Assembly (NCBI GenBank): GCA_036986275.1
Contig: BTRG01000001.1
Location: forward strand, 1-64,000
DNA length: 64,000 nucleotides
Source of the DNA: BTRG01 sp036986275
GTDB lineage: Bacteria; Pseudomonadota; Gammaproteobacteria; Acidiferrobacterales; SZUA-150
Reading direction: 5' to 3'
Position numbers and translations under genes: made by a program. A model generated the notes under the pieces. That model searched no databases, was not told where the DNA came from, and saw only the letters and a list, made by a program, of their open reading frames with translations. The first letter of the stretch is position 1. Each line of letters opens with the position of its first letter. This document shows positions 24,749-33,458 of this stretch, piece after piece.

Positions 24749-26994
24749 GTACCCTGCTCCTGATTTCTCATATCGTCATGAACGTCGGTTTCAGTCGTAG
24801 CCACTTTGGGGCCATCAACGGGTAAACGTATGATAATCCGTGCACCGCCTGATTGCATGTTTTCGGCCCAAATAGTGCCATGGTGCTCATCCACTATCTT
24901 CTTGACGATAGCCAATCCCAGACCCGTGCCTTTTTCTTTACCTGTAACATAGGGGTCAAAGAGTCGCCCCATAAGTTCCGCCGGGAAACCCGGACCATTG
25001 TCCTCAACCTTGAGCTCGATAAAGTCGTTTTCGAGTATCTTGACCATGCGTGTGCTGATGCTGAGTTTCGGTGTGGGCGTGTCTTGGGTGGCATCAACGG
25101 CATTGCGCAACAGATTGTGCAACACCTGTCGGATGCGGCCGCTGTCCAGCATAATCGCAGGCATCGCATCACCCAGGTCAAGTGTTGTAGTCAACGACTT
25201 GATGCGGCTTGATGATTTGTACAGTTCAACAACATCCTGAATCAGGGTGTTAAGGTTGATGGATTTGGCGTGTACTTGTGAGGGACGGGCATAATCTGAA
25301 AACGCATTCACCATGGTTTTCAGCGCTTCGACCTGATCGACTATGGTCCGGGTGGATCGGTCCAGCACGTCCCGTTCTGAATCAGTCAATTGATTCAGCA
25401 ATTTATGCCTTAACCGCTCAGCGGATAACTGGATGGGGGTCAGTGGGTTTTTAATTTCATGGGCCAGGCGACGCGCCACCTCGCCCCAGGCCGCCTCGCG
25501 TTGGGCCTGGATCAGGGCCGTGACGTCATCGACCACGATCACGTAACCTTCTCCCTCTTTACCGCTCCCGGGTATGCGCGTGCCACGCAATATCAGGGTG
25601 CGTATACCGGAACGTCTGGACAAGGTTATTTCCTCCAGCCATTCATTCTGATTTTTCTCAATATGACCCACAATGGCATCAACAAAGGTAGATAATTCAG
25701 CCTTCCTGTCGGTCAAGGCAGTGATGGGCTGATTTTCAATAGAACTCAGATGAGTGCCCAGGATTTGCTCGACCACTATGTTATGCGTACGCAGCTGGCT
25801 GTTGGCGTCCAGTGACAGCACGCCCGATGATAAATGCCCTAGCACTGTTTCCAGGTAGGTGCGCTGTAATTCTGTTTCCGCCTGGCTGTGTTTCAAATCG
25901 TTTTGGGCCCGATTGATTTCACGGGTCATGGTATTGAAGGAATCTACCAGGATGCCGAATTCATCACGGCTGGAAACAGGCAGTTGTTTGCTGTAATCAC
26001 CCTGTGCTACGGCTGCGGTGCCTTCGGCCAGATCGCGTATGGGCGCCATCAGTTTTCGGGCGCCAAAGATAGCACCTGAAATGGCGATCAATAACGCTAA
26101 TAGCGCCACCAGAGACAATGTTAATGTGAATCCGAATTTTAAAGGCCCGCGCAAGTAAAGCAGCTTTTCATATTCAGCAAAGGCAGACTGTACACTTTCC
26201 CCCAACTTGGTGAATCGTGGCGGCAAGTGTTTCAGTACTTGCAGTATGCGCATCGGTGCGCCGACATTCTGAGAATAGACTGGCACCACCACACGCAGCT
26301 GCAGTTCAGATTCGCCGACGGGATCCAGGTTGGCATACGTCAGACCTTGACGTATCTGTGACAGGATGGCTTTGCCTGGACGTGCGGGTAACAGACTTTG
26401 TGCTTCGGGCCCTTCCTGACTACTGGACGCAATGATAAGTCCGTCCTGTGTAAACAGCGTGAGTTCAGAAATCGTATGTTGTTCACGCAAGTATCCCAGT
26501 GTTGTCAGGGCCAGCCTGTCGGAAGTACCTTCCAGCTCGACAGCCATGTCTTGTGATGTTTTTACCAGTTCCTGTTTCATCGCATCAAATGCAGTTCTAC
26601 CTAAAATCAGCGCATCATCCATGGCTTGTTCAATCTTGACGTCGAACCAGCTATCGATGCCTCGATTGAGCGCGTGTAGCGAAAATACAAAAACAATAAC
26701 CACAGGCACCAGGGTCAAGGTGCTAAGCATGATCAGTAGGCGTAGCGTCAGGCGTGAACCCATGACGCGTGCGCGAAATTGCTGCAGGAGGTTGTGCACA
26801 TTGAGCACAATCAGCCCGATCAGCAATACCACGCCGGTGATGTTAATGATTAATAAGAGGGAATAAACATTCCCGAACAAGGCGGAATTTTGCGTTGCTG
26901 CATTCATCATCAACAGTGTTGCCAGCAACAGGACTGACAATACCGTTAGCGGAAGTATGCCGGTGGCGTATCGGTTTAGCGCTGAACTTTCCAT
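24745..26994 (-). CDS. ntrY: NtrY-like sensor histidine kinase
   Basis: About 749 residues: N-terminal membrane helices, a periplasmic sensor region, another helix, then HAMP, PAS, HisKA and HATPase domains. The phosphorylated histidine is in RRLAHEIKNPLTP. ATP-binding boxes are NLLRNAVDA, DNGPGFP and GTGLGLAIVKK. The ATG at 26994 (MESSALNRYATG) begins the first membrane helix; the longer open frame to 27285 reads back into the upstream gene and is not believed. It is the cognate kinase for the regulator encoded next, in a nitrogen- or redox-related system. Confidence 0.93.
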   Translation of the reverse strand: MESSALNRYATGILPLTVLSVLLLATLLMMNAATQNSALFGNVYSLLLIINITGVVLLIGLIVLNVHNLLQQFRARVMGSRLTLRLLIMLSTLTLVPVVIVFVFSLHALNRGIDSWFDVKIEQAMDDALILGRTAFDAMKQELVKTSQDMAVELEGTSDRLALTTLGYLREQHTISELTLFTQDGLIIASSSQEGPEAQSLLPARPGKAILSQIRQGLTYANLDPVGESELQLRVVVPVYSQNVGAPMRILQVLKHLPPRFTKLGESVQSAFAEYEKLLYLRGPLKFGFTLTLSLVALLALLIAISGAIFGARKLMAPIRDLAEGTAAVAQGDYSKQLPVSSRDEFGILVDSFNTMTREINRAQNDLKHSQAETELQRTYLETVLGHLSSGVLSLDANSQLRTHNIVVEQILGTHLSSIENQPITALTDRKAELSTFVDAIVGHIEKNQNEWLEEITLSRRSGIRTLILRGTRIPGSGKEGEGYVIVVDDVTALIQAQREAAWGEVARRLAHEIKNPLTPIQLSAERLRHKLLNQLTDSERDVLDRSTRTIVDQVEALKTMVNAFSDYARPSQVHAKSINLNTLIQDVVELYKSSSRIKSLTTTLDLGDAMPAIMLDSGRIRQVLHNLLRNAVDATQDTPTPKLSISTRMVKILENDFIELKVEDNGPGFPAELMGRLFDPYVTGKEKGTGLGLAIVKKIVDEHHGTIWAENMQSGGARIIIRLPVDGPKVATTETDVHDDMRNQEQGT

Positions 26995-27560
26995 GTCGTC
27001 CAGCCGCTGTTCAGGTGCCAGGAAGGTGAAGTATAGGCTACCGGGCGCAGTGCTACGGGCAAGGGTTCTATCGCCAGGCTGGCGCGCAGCAAAACGTTGA
27101 ATTCGGCCTCTGACTTGGGCAACTCCTGTTTGAGAGACAATTCCAGGTCTTCCAGTGTCCCCATATATGCAAGGGCCTGTTGTAGTGAAGTAAAGCTTTC
27201 TGTTTTGTCGGGTTCTTTGGCGTGACCCTTCACCAGATATTGTCCGGATAGCGCGTGGTAGCGAATCTTGTGACGAAACTCCCATTCCTGCACAAGCTGA
27301 TCCCAGATGAAGGGACGCTTACGATAGAGTTGTAATTCTATGATGACTTCCAATGGTATGCCCTTACTCAGGGCCTCTTCGGTCTTTTCGCTGAGGCCAA
27401 GATCAAGCTCGCCATTCAGCAGCAGGGATTGGTCCTTGATGACAGGGGTTAGCTGCGTCACACTAAACTCGGCAGTGGCCGTGAGCGGTAAAAGGCTGAT
27501 CACGAACAAAACAGTATATAGCGCGCTAACTTTTTTTGAGCAACGCATAATAGAATCCAT
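26976..27560 (-). CDS. DUF4390-like exported protein
   Basis: A protein of about 194 residues with a signal peptide (VSALYTVLFVISLLPLTATA) followed by a beta-rich domain with LNGELDLGLSEKTEEALSKGIPLEV, the pattern of DUF4390. The family regularly sits between rsmB and ntrY in gammaproteobacteria and has no settled function. I chose the ATG at 27560 because GGGGA precedes it at a suitable distance. It overlaps the end of rsmB and the start of ntrY, so the operon is tightly packed. Confidence 0.85.
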   Translation of the reverse strand: MDSIMRCSKKVSALYTVLFVISLLPLTATAEFSVTQLTPVIKDQSLLLNGELDLGLSEKTEEALSKGIPLEVIIELQLYRKRPFIWDQLVQEWEFRHKIRYHALSGQYLVKGHAKEPDKTESFTSLQQALAYMGTLEDLELSLKQELPKSEAEFNVLLRASLAIEPLPVALRPVAYTSPSWHLNSGWTTWKVQR

Positions 27561-28878
27561 CATGTTCCCCATCACCCGGCAAGAGTTGGCACCCCGTTTG
27601 TAGGCGATGGCCAAAAGATAACGGAATCTCGGTGGCGTCCGTGTGTTGTTGAAGAAAGGCCGACAGTTGTTGTTCATTTTCTTCCGGCAGTACAGAACAG
27701 GTGATGTACAGGAGCTTACCGCCGGAGGCCAGTAACGGCCATAGGGCATGCAGTATTTGTCGTTGTATCGTGCCAAGTTGGGCCAGGTCCCGGGACGTAC
27801 GATGAAGTTTGATATCTGGGTGTCTTCTTATTATGCCGGTGGCCGAACAGGGAGCATCGACGATGATATGGTTATAAGGTGTTTGGTCCCACCAGTCACC
27901 AGGTTGCCTGGCATCGCCGATTACAATATTGGCTTGCAGACCCAGACGTTTGAAGTTGTCTTGTATGAGATGGCCACGTACCGCTTCCTTTTCCAGTGCC
28001 GTCAGTACGATGCCGGGATAATGCTCCAGTAAGTGCGCACTCTTGCCGCCCGGGGCGGCGCAGGCATCCAGGACACGTTGCCCCGTCTGCATGGAAATTA
28101 TGGAGGCCGCGCGTTGTGCGCCCTCGTCCTGAACCGAGACCCAGCCCAGGTCGAACCCGGGTAAGTGGGACACGGGACAGGATGAGGGCAGATAAATCCC
28201 GCAATCCGTATGATCCATGGGCTTCCATGTTATGCCGGATGTGTCCAGGGTCTGCCCGTATTCCTCACGGCTCGTTTTCAGCGCATTGACCCGCAACCCC
28301 ATGGGCGGGCGCTGGTTGTTGGCGGCTAGCATCCCCTGCCAGTGTTGGGGCCAGTTCGTTTTCAGTGTTTCGACCAGCCATTTCGGGTGCGATTGGGAAC
28401 TTTGCCGCAGGGCCGATGGCCAGAGCGTATCGCGTTCACGCTGGAAGCGTCGCAAGCAGGCGTTGATAAGGTTGCGTGCCCAGGTTTTATTGAAAGCAAC
28501 ACAGGCATTGACGGTTTCATTGACCGCTGCATGAGGCTTGATGTCCAGAAACTGGAGTTGATACAGGCCGATCATGATAAGTATCTGCAGGTCAAGATCC
28601 TTGGTCTTGAGGGGCTTCTGCAATAGGGTTTTGAGTACCGATTCCAGGGCGAAATACCAGCGTATGGCGCCATAGCTGAGCTCATGAACCAGGGCACCGG
28701 TATGCTGGTCTTGTTCGCGCAATCGATTACGTACCCTGTCCAGGACCTGATCAAGGAAGCCGCCTTGCACTACATCGAGAACGATGCGAGTGGCCAATAC
28801 GCGAGGATCGGAAGGAGTCACGACGAAACTAGCCCGTTGGTTTGCCCAGGGTGTCGCCGGCCCGTAAGGGGTGGCCAT
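27526..28878 (-). CDS. rsmB: 16S rRNA m5C967 methyltransferase
   Basis: A 450-residue RsmB. An N-terminal NusB-like RNA-binding domain (about 25-150) is followed by the SAM-dependent domain with motif I CAAPGGKSAHLLEHY, the DAPCSATG cysteine and the catalytic TCSVLPEENE. The start is uncertain: the longest frame overlaps fmt by 50 bases, and a GTG about 19 codons inside is an alternative close to the usual N-terminus. Confidence 0.95.
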   Translation of the reverse strand: MATPYGPATPWANQRASFVVTPSDPRVLATRIVLDVVQGGFLDQVLDRVRNRLREQDQHTGALVHELSYGAIRWYFALESVLKTLLQKPLKTKDLDLQILIMIGLYQLQFLDIKPHAAVNETVNACVAFNKTWARNLINACLRRFQRERDTLWPSALRQSSQSHPKWLVETLKTNWPQHWQGMLAANNQRPPMGLRVNALKTSREEYGQTLDTSGITWKPMDHTDCGIYLPSSCPVSHLPGFDLGWVSVQDEGAQRAASIISMQTGQRVLDACAAPGGKSAHLLEHYPGIVLTALEKEAVRGHLIQDNFKRLGLQANIVIGDARQPGDWWDQTPYNHIIVDAPCSATGIIRRHPDIKLHRTSRDLAQLGTIQRQILHALWPLLASGGKLLYITCSVLPEENEQQLSAFLQQHTDATEIPLSFGHRLQTGCQLLPGDGEHDGFYYALLKKS

Positions 28879-29770
28879 TGAGGAAGACCGCTGACTCCAG
28901 GGGTTTGCCGCCTTCCGCTTGTAGCTGAGTAATCAACAGCCGGCCTTTCCCGGTTTGAACGGTGATGCCTTTTGCCGAGATATCTAGCACGGTACCCGGC
29001 GATTCGCGCGTATGGTCTGAAAGGGCTTCGGCGCGCCAGATTCGTAAACGCTTGCCGGCATGGTGAGTGCTGGCCACCGGCCAGGGGTTAAAGGCCTGTA
29101 TTTTACGCGCGAGAGATTTCGCCGGCAGCGACCAGTCGATTGCGGCTTCAGCCTTGCTGAGTTTGCGCGCGTAACTTGCCTGCGCATCATCTTGTTGTAT
29201 TGCAGCGATACCGCCTTTTTCCAACCGGCTCATCACGGATACGATGCGCTCGGCACCCAGTTGCGCCAGCCTGTCATGCAGTGTCTGCGCGGTATCTTCA
29301 GGCTGGATGGGCGTTTCGGCCCGGTCCAGCATTGCGCCGGTATCCAGACCGGTGTCCATTTGCATAATTGTGATGCCGGAGACGGTGTCTCCTGCTTCTA
29401 TGACACGCTGAATCGGTGCCGCACCGCGCCAGCGAGGCAATAAAGAGGCATGGATATTCAGGCAACCCAGACGCGGCAGGGTCAGTACTTCGATCGGCAG
29501 TATCAGACCATAGGCCACGACGACCATTAGGTCTGGTTTGAGGGCTGACAGGGCGGCGATGTCATCGGCATGTTTGAAGTTTTCGGGCTGATATATAGGG
29601 ATACCCTGTTTCTCGGCATAGTCCTTCACCGGGCTGGGCGTCAGCTTTCGGCCCCGGCCCGCGGGTCGGTCGGGCTGAGTGTAGACGGCCAGAATCGTAT
29701 GACCGGCGAGGATCAGGGCCTCCAGGGGAGGGACGGCGAAATCAGGGGTACCGGCAAAAATGATGTTCAC
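28829..29770 (-). CDS. fmt: methionyl-tRNA formyltransferase
   Basis: About 313 residues. It formylates initiator Met-tRNA with 10-formyl-THF. Hallmarks are NIIFAGTPDFAVPPLEAL at the N-terminus and HASLLPRWRGAAPIQ around the catalytic region. The likely start is GTG at 29770, seven bases after the def stop, with TAGG upstream. This is the standard def-fmt-rsmB order. Confidence 0.96.
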   Translation of the reverse strand: MNIIFAGTPDFAVPPLEALILAGHTILAVYTQPDRPAGRGRKLTPSPVKDYAEKQGIPIYQPENFKHADDIAALSALKPDLMVVVAYGLILPIEVLTLPRLGCLNIHASLLPRWRGAAPIQRVIEAGDTVSGITIMQMDTGLDTGAMLDRAETPIQPEDTAQTLHDRLAQLGAERIVSVMSRLEKGGIAAIQQDDAQASYARKLSKAEAAIDWSLPAKSLARKIQAFNPWPVASTHHAGKRLRIWRAEALSDHTRESPGTVLDISAKGITVQTGKGRLLITQLQAEGGKPLESAVFLNGHPLRAGDTLGKPTG

Positions 29771-29777
29771 GGCAGGC

Positions 29778-30281
29778 CTACATTGCAACGCGTTGCTGTT
29801 TCTCCAGTTTTTTCTGGATGCGTTGCTGTTTCAGGCGAGACAGGTAGTCAACAAACACCTTGCCATCGAGGTGGTCGATTTCATGTTGTATGCAAACTGC
29901 TAGCAGGCCCTCAGCATCCAGCTCAAAGGTTTCTCCGTCTCTGTTCTGCGCGCGAACCCGGACGCGCTTAGCACGGGTGACGGAGCCAAAGATGCCGGGG
30001 ACGGATAAACAGCCCTCCTCCATGGTTTCCTCGCCTTCCCGGGACACTATTTCCGGATTGATAAATACATTCAAAAGGTCATGATTTTCGGAGATATCTA
30101 TTATTATGACCCGTAAATGGACGTCGATTTGGGTTGCGGCCAGGCCGATACCGGGTGCGTCATGCATGGTTTCGGCCATGTCATCGACCAGGGTGCGGAT
30201 CGTATCATCGATGTTGTCAACCGGTTTGGCTACCGTGCGCAGGCGGCGATCCGGGTAATGCAGTACATGTCTTATGGCCAT
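29778..30281 (-). CDS. def: peptide deformylase
   Basis: A 167-residue metalloenzyme that removes the N-formyl group from new proteins. The three motifs are [16 protein letters not shown] and HEIDHLDG; the cysteine and two histidines bind the metal and the glutamate is catalytic. It is the first gene of the minus-strand operon running to trkH. Its promoter must lie in the 184 bases shared with the divergent lysM gene. Confidence 0.98.
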   Translation of the reverse strand: MAIRHVLHYPDRRLRTVAKPVDNIDDTIRTLVDDMAETMHDAPGIGLAATQIDVHLRVIIIDISENHDLLNVFINPEIVSREGEETMEEGCLSVPGIFGSVTRAKRVRVRAQNRDGETFELDAEGLLAVCIQHEIDHLDGKVFVDYLSRLKQQRIQKKLEKQQRVAM

Positions 30282-30465
30282 AGTGGATATCGCGACAAGG
30301 GCCTGGGATGGCCATCAGTTCCCATTCTTACTAAACTGGTTTATTATTAATTCAGAGGCTACTGAATAACAAGCGAAAATAGTCTAAAAAACCCAGAACA
30401 TTTCTTGGTGTTGCCGAGCATCATCGACTACACTTTTGCTAAAAGATTACACGGAAAGATCGCGT
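30282..30465. promoter_or_regulatory. divergent promoter region between def and lysM
   Basis: These 184 AT-richer bases separate two divergent transcription units, so both promoters are expected here. I do not assign individual -35/-10 boxes with confidence. Confidence 0.45.
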
Positions 30466-31596
30466 ATGTCGCCTGTCCACACTCCTAAATTCGCCGCTCT
30501 GCTCTTGGTGGCCTTGTTTCTGGCCCTCCCGGCCCGCGCCGACGTACTCGAATTACAACCGGGACATCCCGATCGATACACTGTGCAGCGTGGCGATACC
30601 CTTTGGCATATTGCAACAACATTTCTTAAGAGCCCGTGGCATTGGCCCAAGATCTGGAAAATTAACGAACAAATCGAAAACCCACACCTTATATATCCGG
30701 GCGATGTAATCTTGCTGCGCTGGGTTGAGGGCCAGCCTGAGCTGACGGTCTTGCGTAGTGAAAAGGTGGCGCCGCCGGTCTCCGATCAGGAAGTCACCAT
30801 AGATCCGGATGTGCCGGTCGATAAAGGCCACGCCTTTCCAGAGCGTCGTGCAGTGGGGGGGCGCCTGAAACTGAGACCCCAGGTGCGGGGCCGCGATCGC
30901 AAGGAGGCGATACCGACCATACCACCCGGTGACATCGGGCCCTTTTTAACGCGCCCATTGATCGCCACCGAGGATATGCTGGAAGATTCCGGTTATGTCA
31001 CGATAGGGCTGGACGATAGACTCGCCCTGGGTAATCTCAGTCCGTTCTATGCGCGTGGTTTGAAGAACAAAGACCATAAGTTTTACGTGGTGTACCGCAA
31101 AGGCCGCAAGCTGAGAGATCCGCATAGTAACAGCATATTAGGATATGAGGCGATCTACCTGGGGGATGCCAGGCTGGAGCGCTATGGCGACCCCAGTAAG
31201 TTAGTGCTTACCAGTGCGGGGCGAGAGATATTAGCAGGCGATTATTTGTTTGAGGTGGATGATATCCCGCCCTTGCCCATCTATCACCCCCATGCCCCGG
31301 ATAAAAAAGTCGAGGGCGCCATCCTTGCCGCCCAGGATGCACTCTCAGAATTTGGTTCCCTGACGGCGGTGGCCGTGAATTTGGGAGAACGTGACGGGAT
31401 GGAACAGGGACATATCCTGCGTATTTGGCGTGATGCCGGCAAACGTCGTGATCCGATCACGCGAAGATTTTATAAACTGCCCTTGGAAGAATCGGGTTTG
31501 TTGATGATTTTCCGCACCTTTAAGCGCGTCAGCTATGGCCTGATATTGCAGGCCGATCAACCGATTTCCATACTCGATCGCGTCACCACACCCTAA
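30466..31596 (+). CDS. LysM-domain exported protein
   Basis: About 376 residues: a signal peptide (FAALLLVALFLALPARA), a LysM peptidoglycan-binding domain (about residues 35-85, YTVQRGDTLWHIA ... YPGDVILL) and a long C-terminal region without a recognised catalytic domain. The gene family is conserved upstream of dprA in gammaproteobacteria. The product is expected in the periplasm, bound to peptidoglycan. The ATG at 30466 starts the signal peptide directly. Confidence 0.88.
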   Translation: MSPVHTPKFAALLLVALFLALPARADVLELQPGHPDRYTVQRGDTLWHIATTFLKSPWHWPKIWKINEQIENPHLIYPGDVILLRWVEGQPELTVLRSEKVAPPVSDQEVTIDPDVPVDKGHAFPERRAVGGRLKLRPQVRGRDRKEAIPTIPPGDIGPFLTRPLIATEDMLEDSGYVTIGLDDRLALGNLSPFYARGLKNKDHKFYVVYRKGRKLRDPHSNSILGYEAIYLGDARLERYGDPSKLVLTSAGREILAGDYLFEVDDIPPLPIYHPHAPDKKVEGAILAAQDALSEFGSLTAVAVNLGERDGMEQGHILRIWRDAGKRRDPITRRFYKLPLEESGLLMIFRTFKRVSYGLILQADQPISILDRVTTP

Positions 31597-31620
31597 GAGA
31601 CTACGAACAGATAAGGATAG

Positions 31621-31658
31621 GCACCAGGCAACCGAAACGGTTACACTGGTGCTTCGTT
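31621..31658 (+). terminator. nested stem-loop between lysM and dprA
   Basis: GCACCAG (31621-31627) pairs with CTGGTGC (31646-31652). Inside lies a second stem, AACCG (31630-31634) with CGGTT (31638-31642), around an AAA loop. TTCGTTTG follows. It can be a terminator of the lysM transcript or a structured dprA leader. Confidence 0.5.
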
Positions 31659-31696
31659 TGCGCGATCTTTCGTTGTGACACAAGGAGGTGTGGCAT

Positions 31697-32806
31697 ATGG
31701 ATCAGGACATATTGTCTTGCTGGCTGGCGTTGCAGCGTACACCCGGTCTGGGTGCAAGGTCTTTGGATAGGCTTTTGGGGCACCTCCCAAACATAAAATC
31801 CATCTTTCATTCAGCACGTGATGAGCGGGCAGAAATATTGGGCTCCGGACACAGGGCCGTGGGTGGTCTGTGTGAGCCTGTCAATGACCGGGAACTGGAT
31901 GCCGTTCAGGCATGGTTGCAGACCTCTCCTTACCACCACGTCTTGTGTTGGACAGATAGCGACTATCCAGCGCTATTGAAAGAAATCCAGGGTGCACCCC
32001 TGATCCTCTATGTCAGGGGCCGGCCTGAAGTGTTGGCCATGCCGCAACTCGCCATTGTTGGCAGTCGCAATCCCACATGTGGCGGCAACGAAAATGCCCA
32101 TCATTTTGCTTACGAGCTGGCTAAGTCCGGTCTGGGTATCACCAGCGGCCTGGCATTGGGTGTGGATGCCGCTGCACACCAGGGGGCATTGGCTGCCGGT
32201 GGCATGACGGTGGCCGTGGCAGGCACCGGCCTGGGCCGGGTTTATCCTGCGCAACACATGGCACTGGCTGAGGCCATACAGGAGCAGGGGGCACTCATCT
32301 CGGAATTTCCACTGGACGCCAGCCCGCGACGGGAGCATTTTCCCAGGCGAAATCGTCTCATCAGCGGCCTGTCATTGGGAGTCCTGGTCATTGAGGCCGC
32401 GGTGCGTAGCGGTTCGCTGATTACCGCGCGGCTGGCCGCCGAACAAGGACGTGAAGTCTTTGCGCTACCGGGCTCCATACATTCACCCCAGGCGAGAGGT
32501 TGCCACCGCTTGATACGCGAGGGTGCAAAGCTGGTGGAGTCACTGCAGGACGTGCTCGAGGAGTTGGGGCCCCTGGCGCAGTTGGCATTGAATGCGTGCG
32601 GCCAGGCGCAAGACAGACAGAACATCGAGCCGGGGCCGGACTATGGACTGCTGGAATATATCGATTTTGACCCAATATCAGTGGATATGCTTGTGAATCG
32701 CAGCGGATTGACGGCAGATGTGATTTCCTCCATGCTCTTGCGCATGGAGCTGGGTGGCCTGGTTGAGGCCTGCCCCGGGGGTATGTACCAGAAAATCGCG
32801 CACTGA
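31697..32806 (+). CDS. dprA: DNA processing protein DprA
   Basis: A 369-residue DprA (Smf). It loads RecA on incoming single-stranded DNA in natural transformation. An N-terminal helix-hairpin-helix region (TPGLGARSLDRLL) precedes the Rossmann-like core with GSRNPT, SGLALGVDAAAH, PRREHFPRRNRLISGLS and GSLITARLAAEQGREVFALP. A small winged-helix domain is at the C-terminus. AAGGAGG lies before the ATG at 31697; the upstream in-frame GTG is too close to it. Confidence 0.96.
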   Translation: MDQDILSCWLALQRTPGLGARSLDRLLGHLPNIKSIFHSARDERAEILGSGHRAVGGLCEPVNDRELDAVQAWLQTSPYHHVLCWTDSDYPALLKEIQGAPLILYVRGRPEVLAMPQLAIVGSRNPTCGGNENAHHFAYELAKSGLGITSGLALGVDAAAHQGALAAGGMTVAVAGTGLGRVYPAQHMALAEAIQEQGALISEFPLDASPRREHFPRRNRLISGLSLGVLVIEAAVRSGSLITARLAAEQGREVFALPGSIHSPQARGCHRLIREGAKLVESLQDVLEELGPLAQLALNACGQAQDRQNIEPGPDYGLLEYIDFDPISVDMLVNRSGLTADVISSMLLRMELGGLVEACPGGMYQKIAH

Positions 32807-32853
32807 GGCGCTTCATTCTTGCCTGAACCGGGCGGCGCGATGAAAGAGGCAAC

Positions 32854-33339
32854 ATGAAAGAAAAGATTTTTGATGTATTGATGTACTTGTTTGAGAACTA
32901 TATGGACGATGCACAGGAGATCGGACCGGATCAGGATGCACTCATCGTCGAGTTATCTCAGGCAGGCTTTCCTCGTGGTGAAATCAATAAGGCCTTCCTT
33001 TGGCTGGAGGAATTGTCGACGCTTCGCGATGCGATGCCGACGGGTATGATATCGGCGGCACGCTCAGACACGACACGTTACTTTATCGCAGAAGAAATAG
33101 AAAAGATTGGTCAGGAAGGTCTGGGGTTTTTATTGCAGCTTGAAAGACGGGGCGTGCTGGATGCCTTGTCCCGGGAGATCATCATCGACCGCATTATGGC
33201 GCTTGATACCTACGATATTGAGCCGGAACACCTGAAGTGGATAGTGTTGATGGTGCTCTACAATCAGTCGGGTCAGGATCAGGCCTACAACTTGCTTGAG
33301 GATCTTGTGCTCAGTGACCAGGAAGATTGCCTGCACTGA
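32854..33339 (+). CDS. smg: Smg family protein (DUF494)
   Basis: A 161-residue protein starting MKEKIFDVLMYLFENYMDD, the signature of the Smg/DUF494 family that sits between dprA and topA in gammaproteobacteria. Its function is not settled; the context links it to DNA metabolism. The start has a purine-rich GAGGC upstream. Confidence 0.95.
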   Translation: MKEKIFDVLMYLFENYMDDAQEIGPDQDALIVELSQAGFPRGEINKAFLWLEELSTLRDAMPTGMISAARSDTTRYFIAEEIEKIGQEGLGFLLQLERRGVLDALSREIIIDRIMALDTYDIEPEHLKWIVLMVLYNQSGQDQAYNLLEDLVLSDQEDCLH

Positions 33340-33458
33340 TCAATGTATCCTCGCGGATGGTGTCCGCTGTGTATACGCCCTAGTCGGTTGACCTATTATC
33401 AATCCTAAGCTAATTAGTGAAACAAGGATGCTACCAATTCGTTTGGTGGGTTTCAGTT

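Noticed and set aside
26995..27285. N-terminal extension of NtrY
   Set aside because: It reads back through the DUF4390 gene in another frame and puts 97 atypical residues before the first membrane helix.
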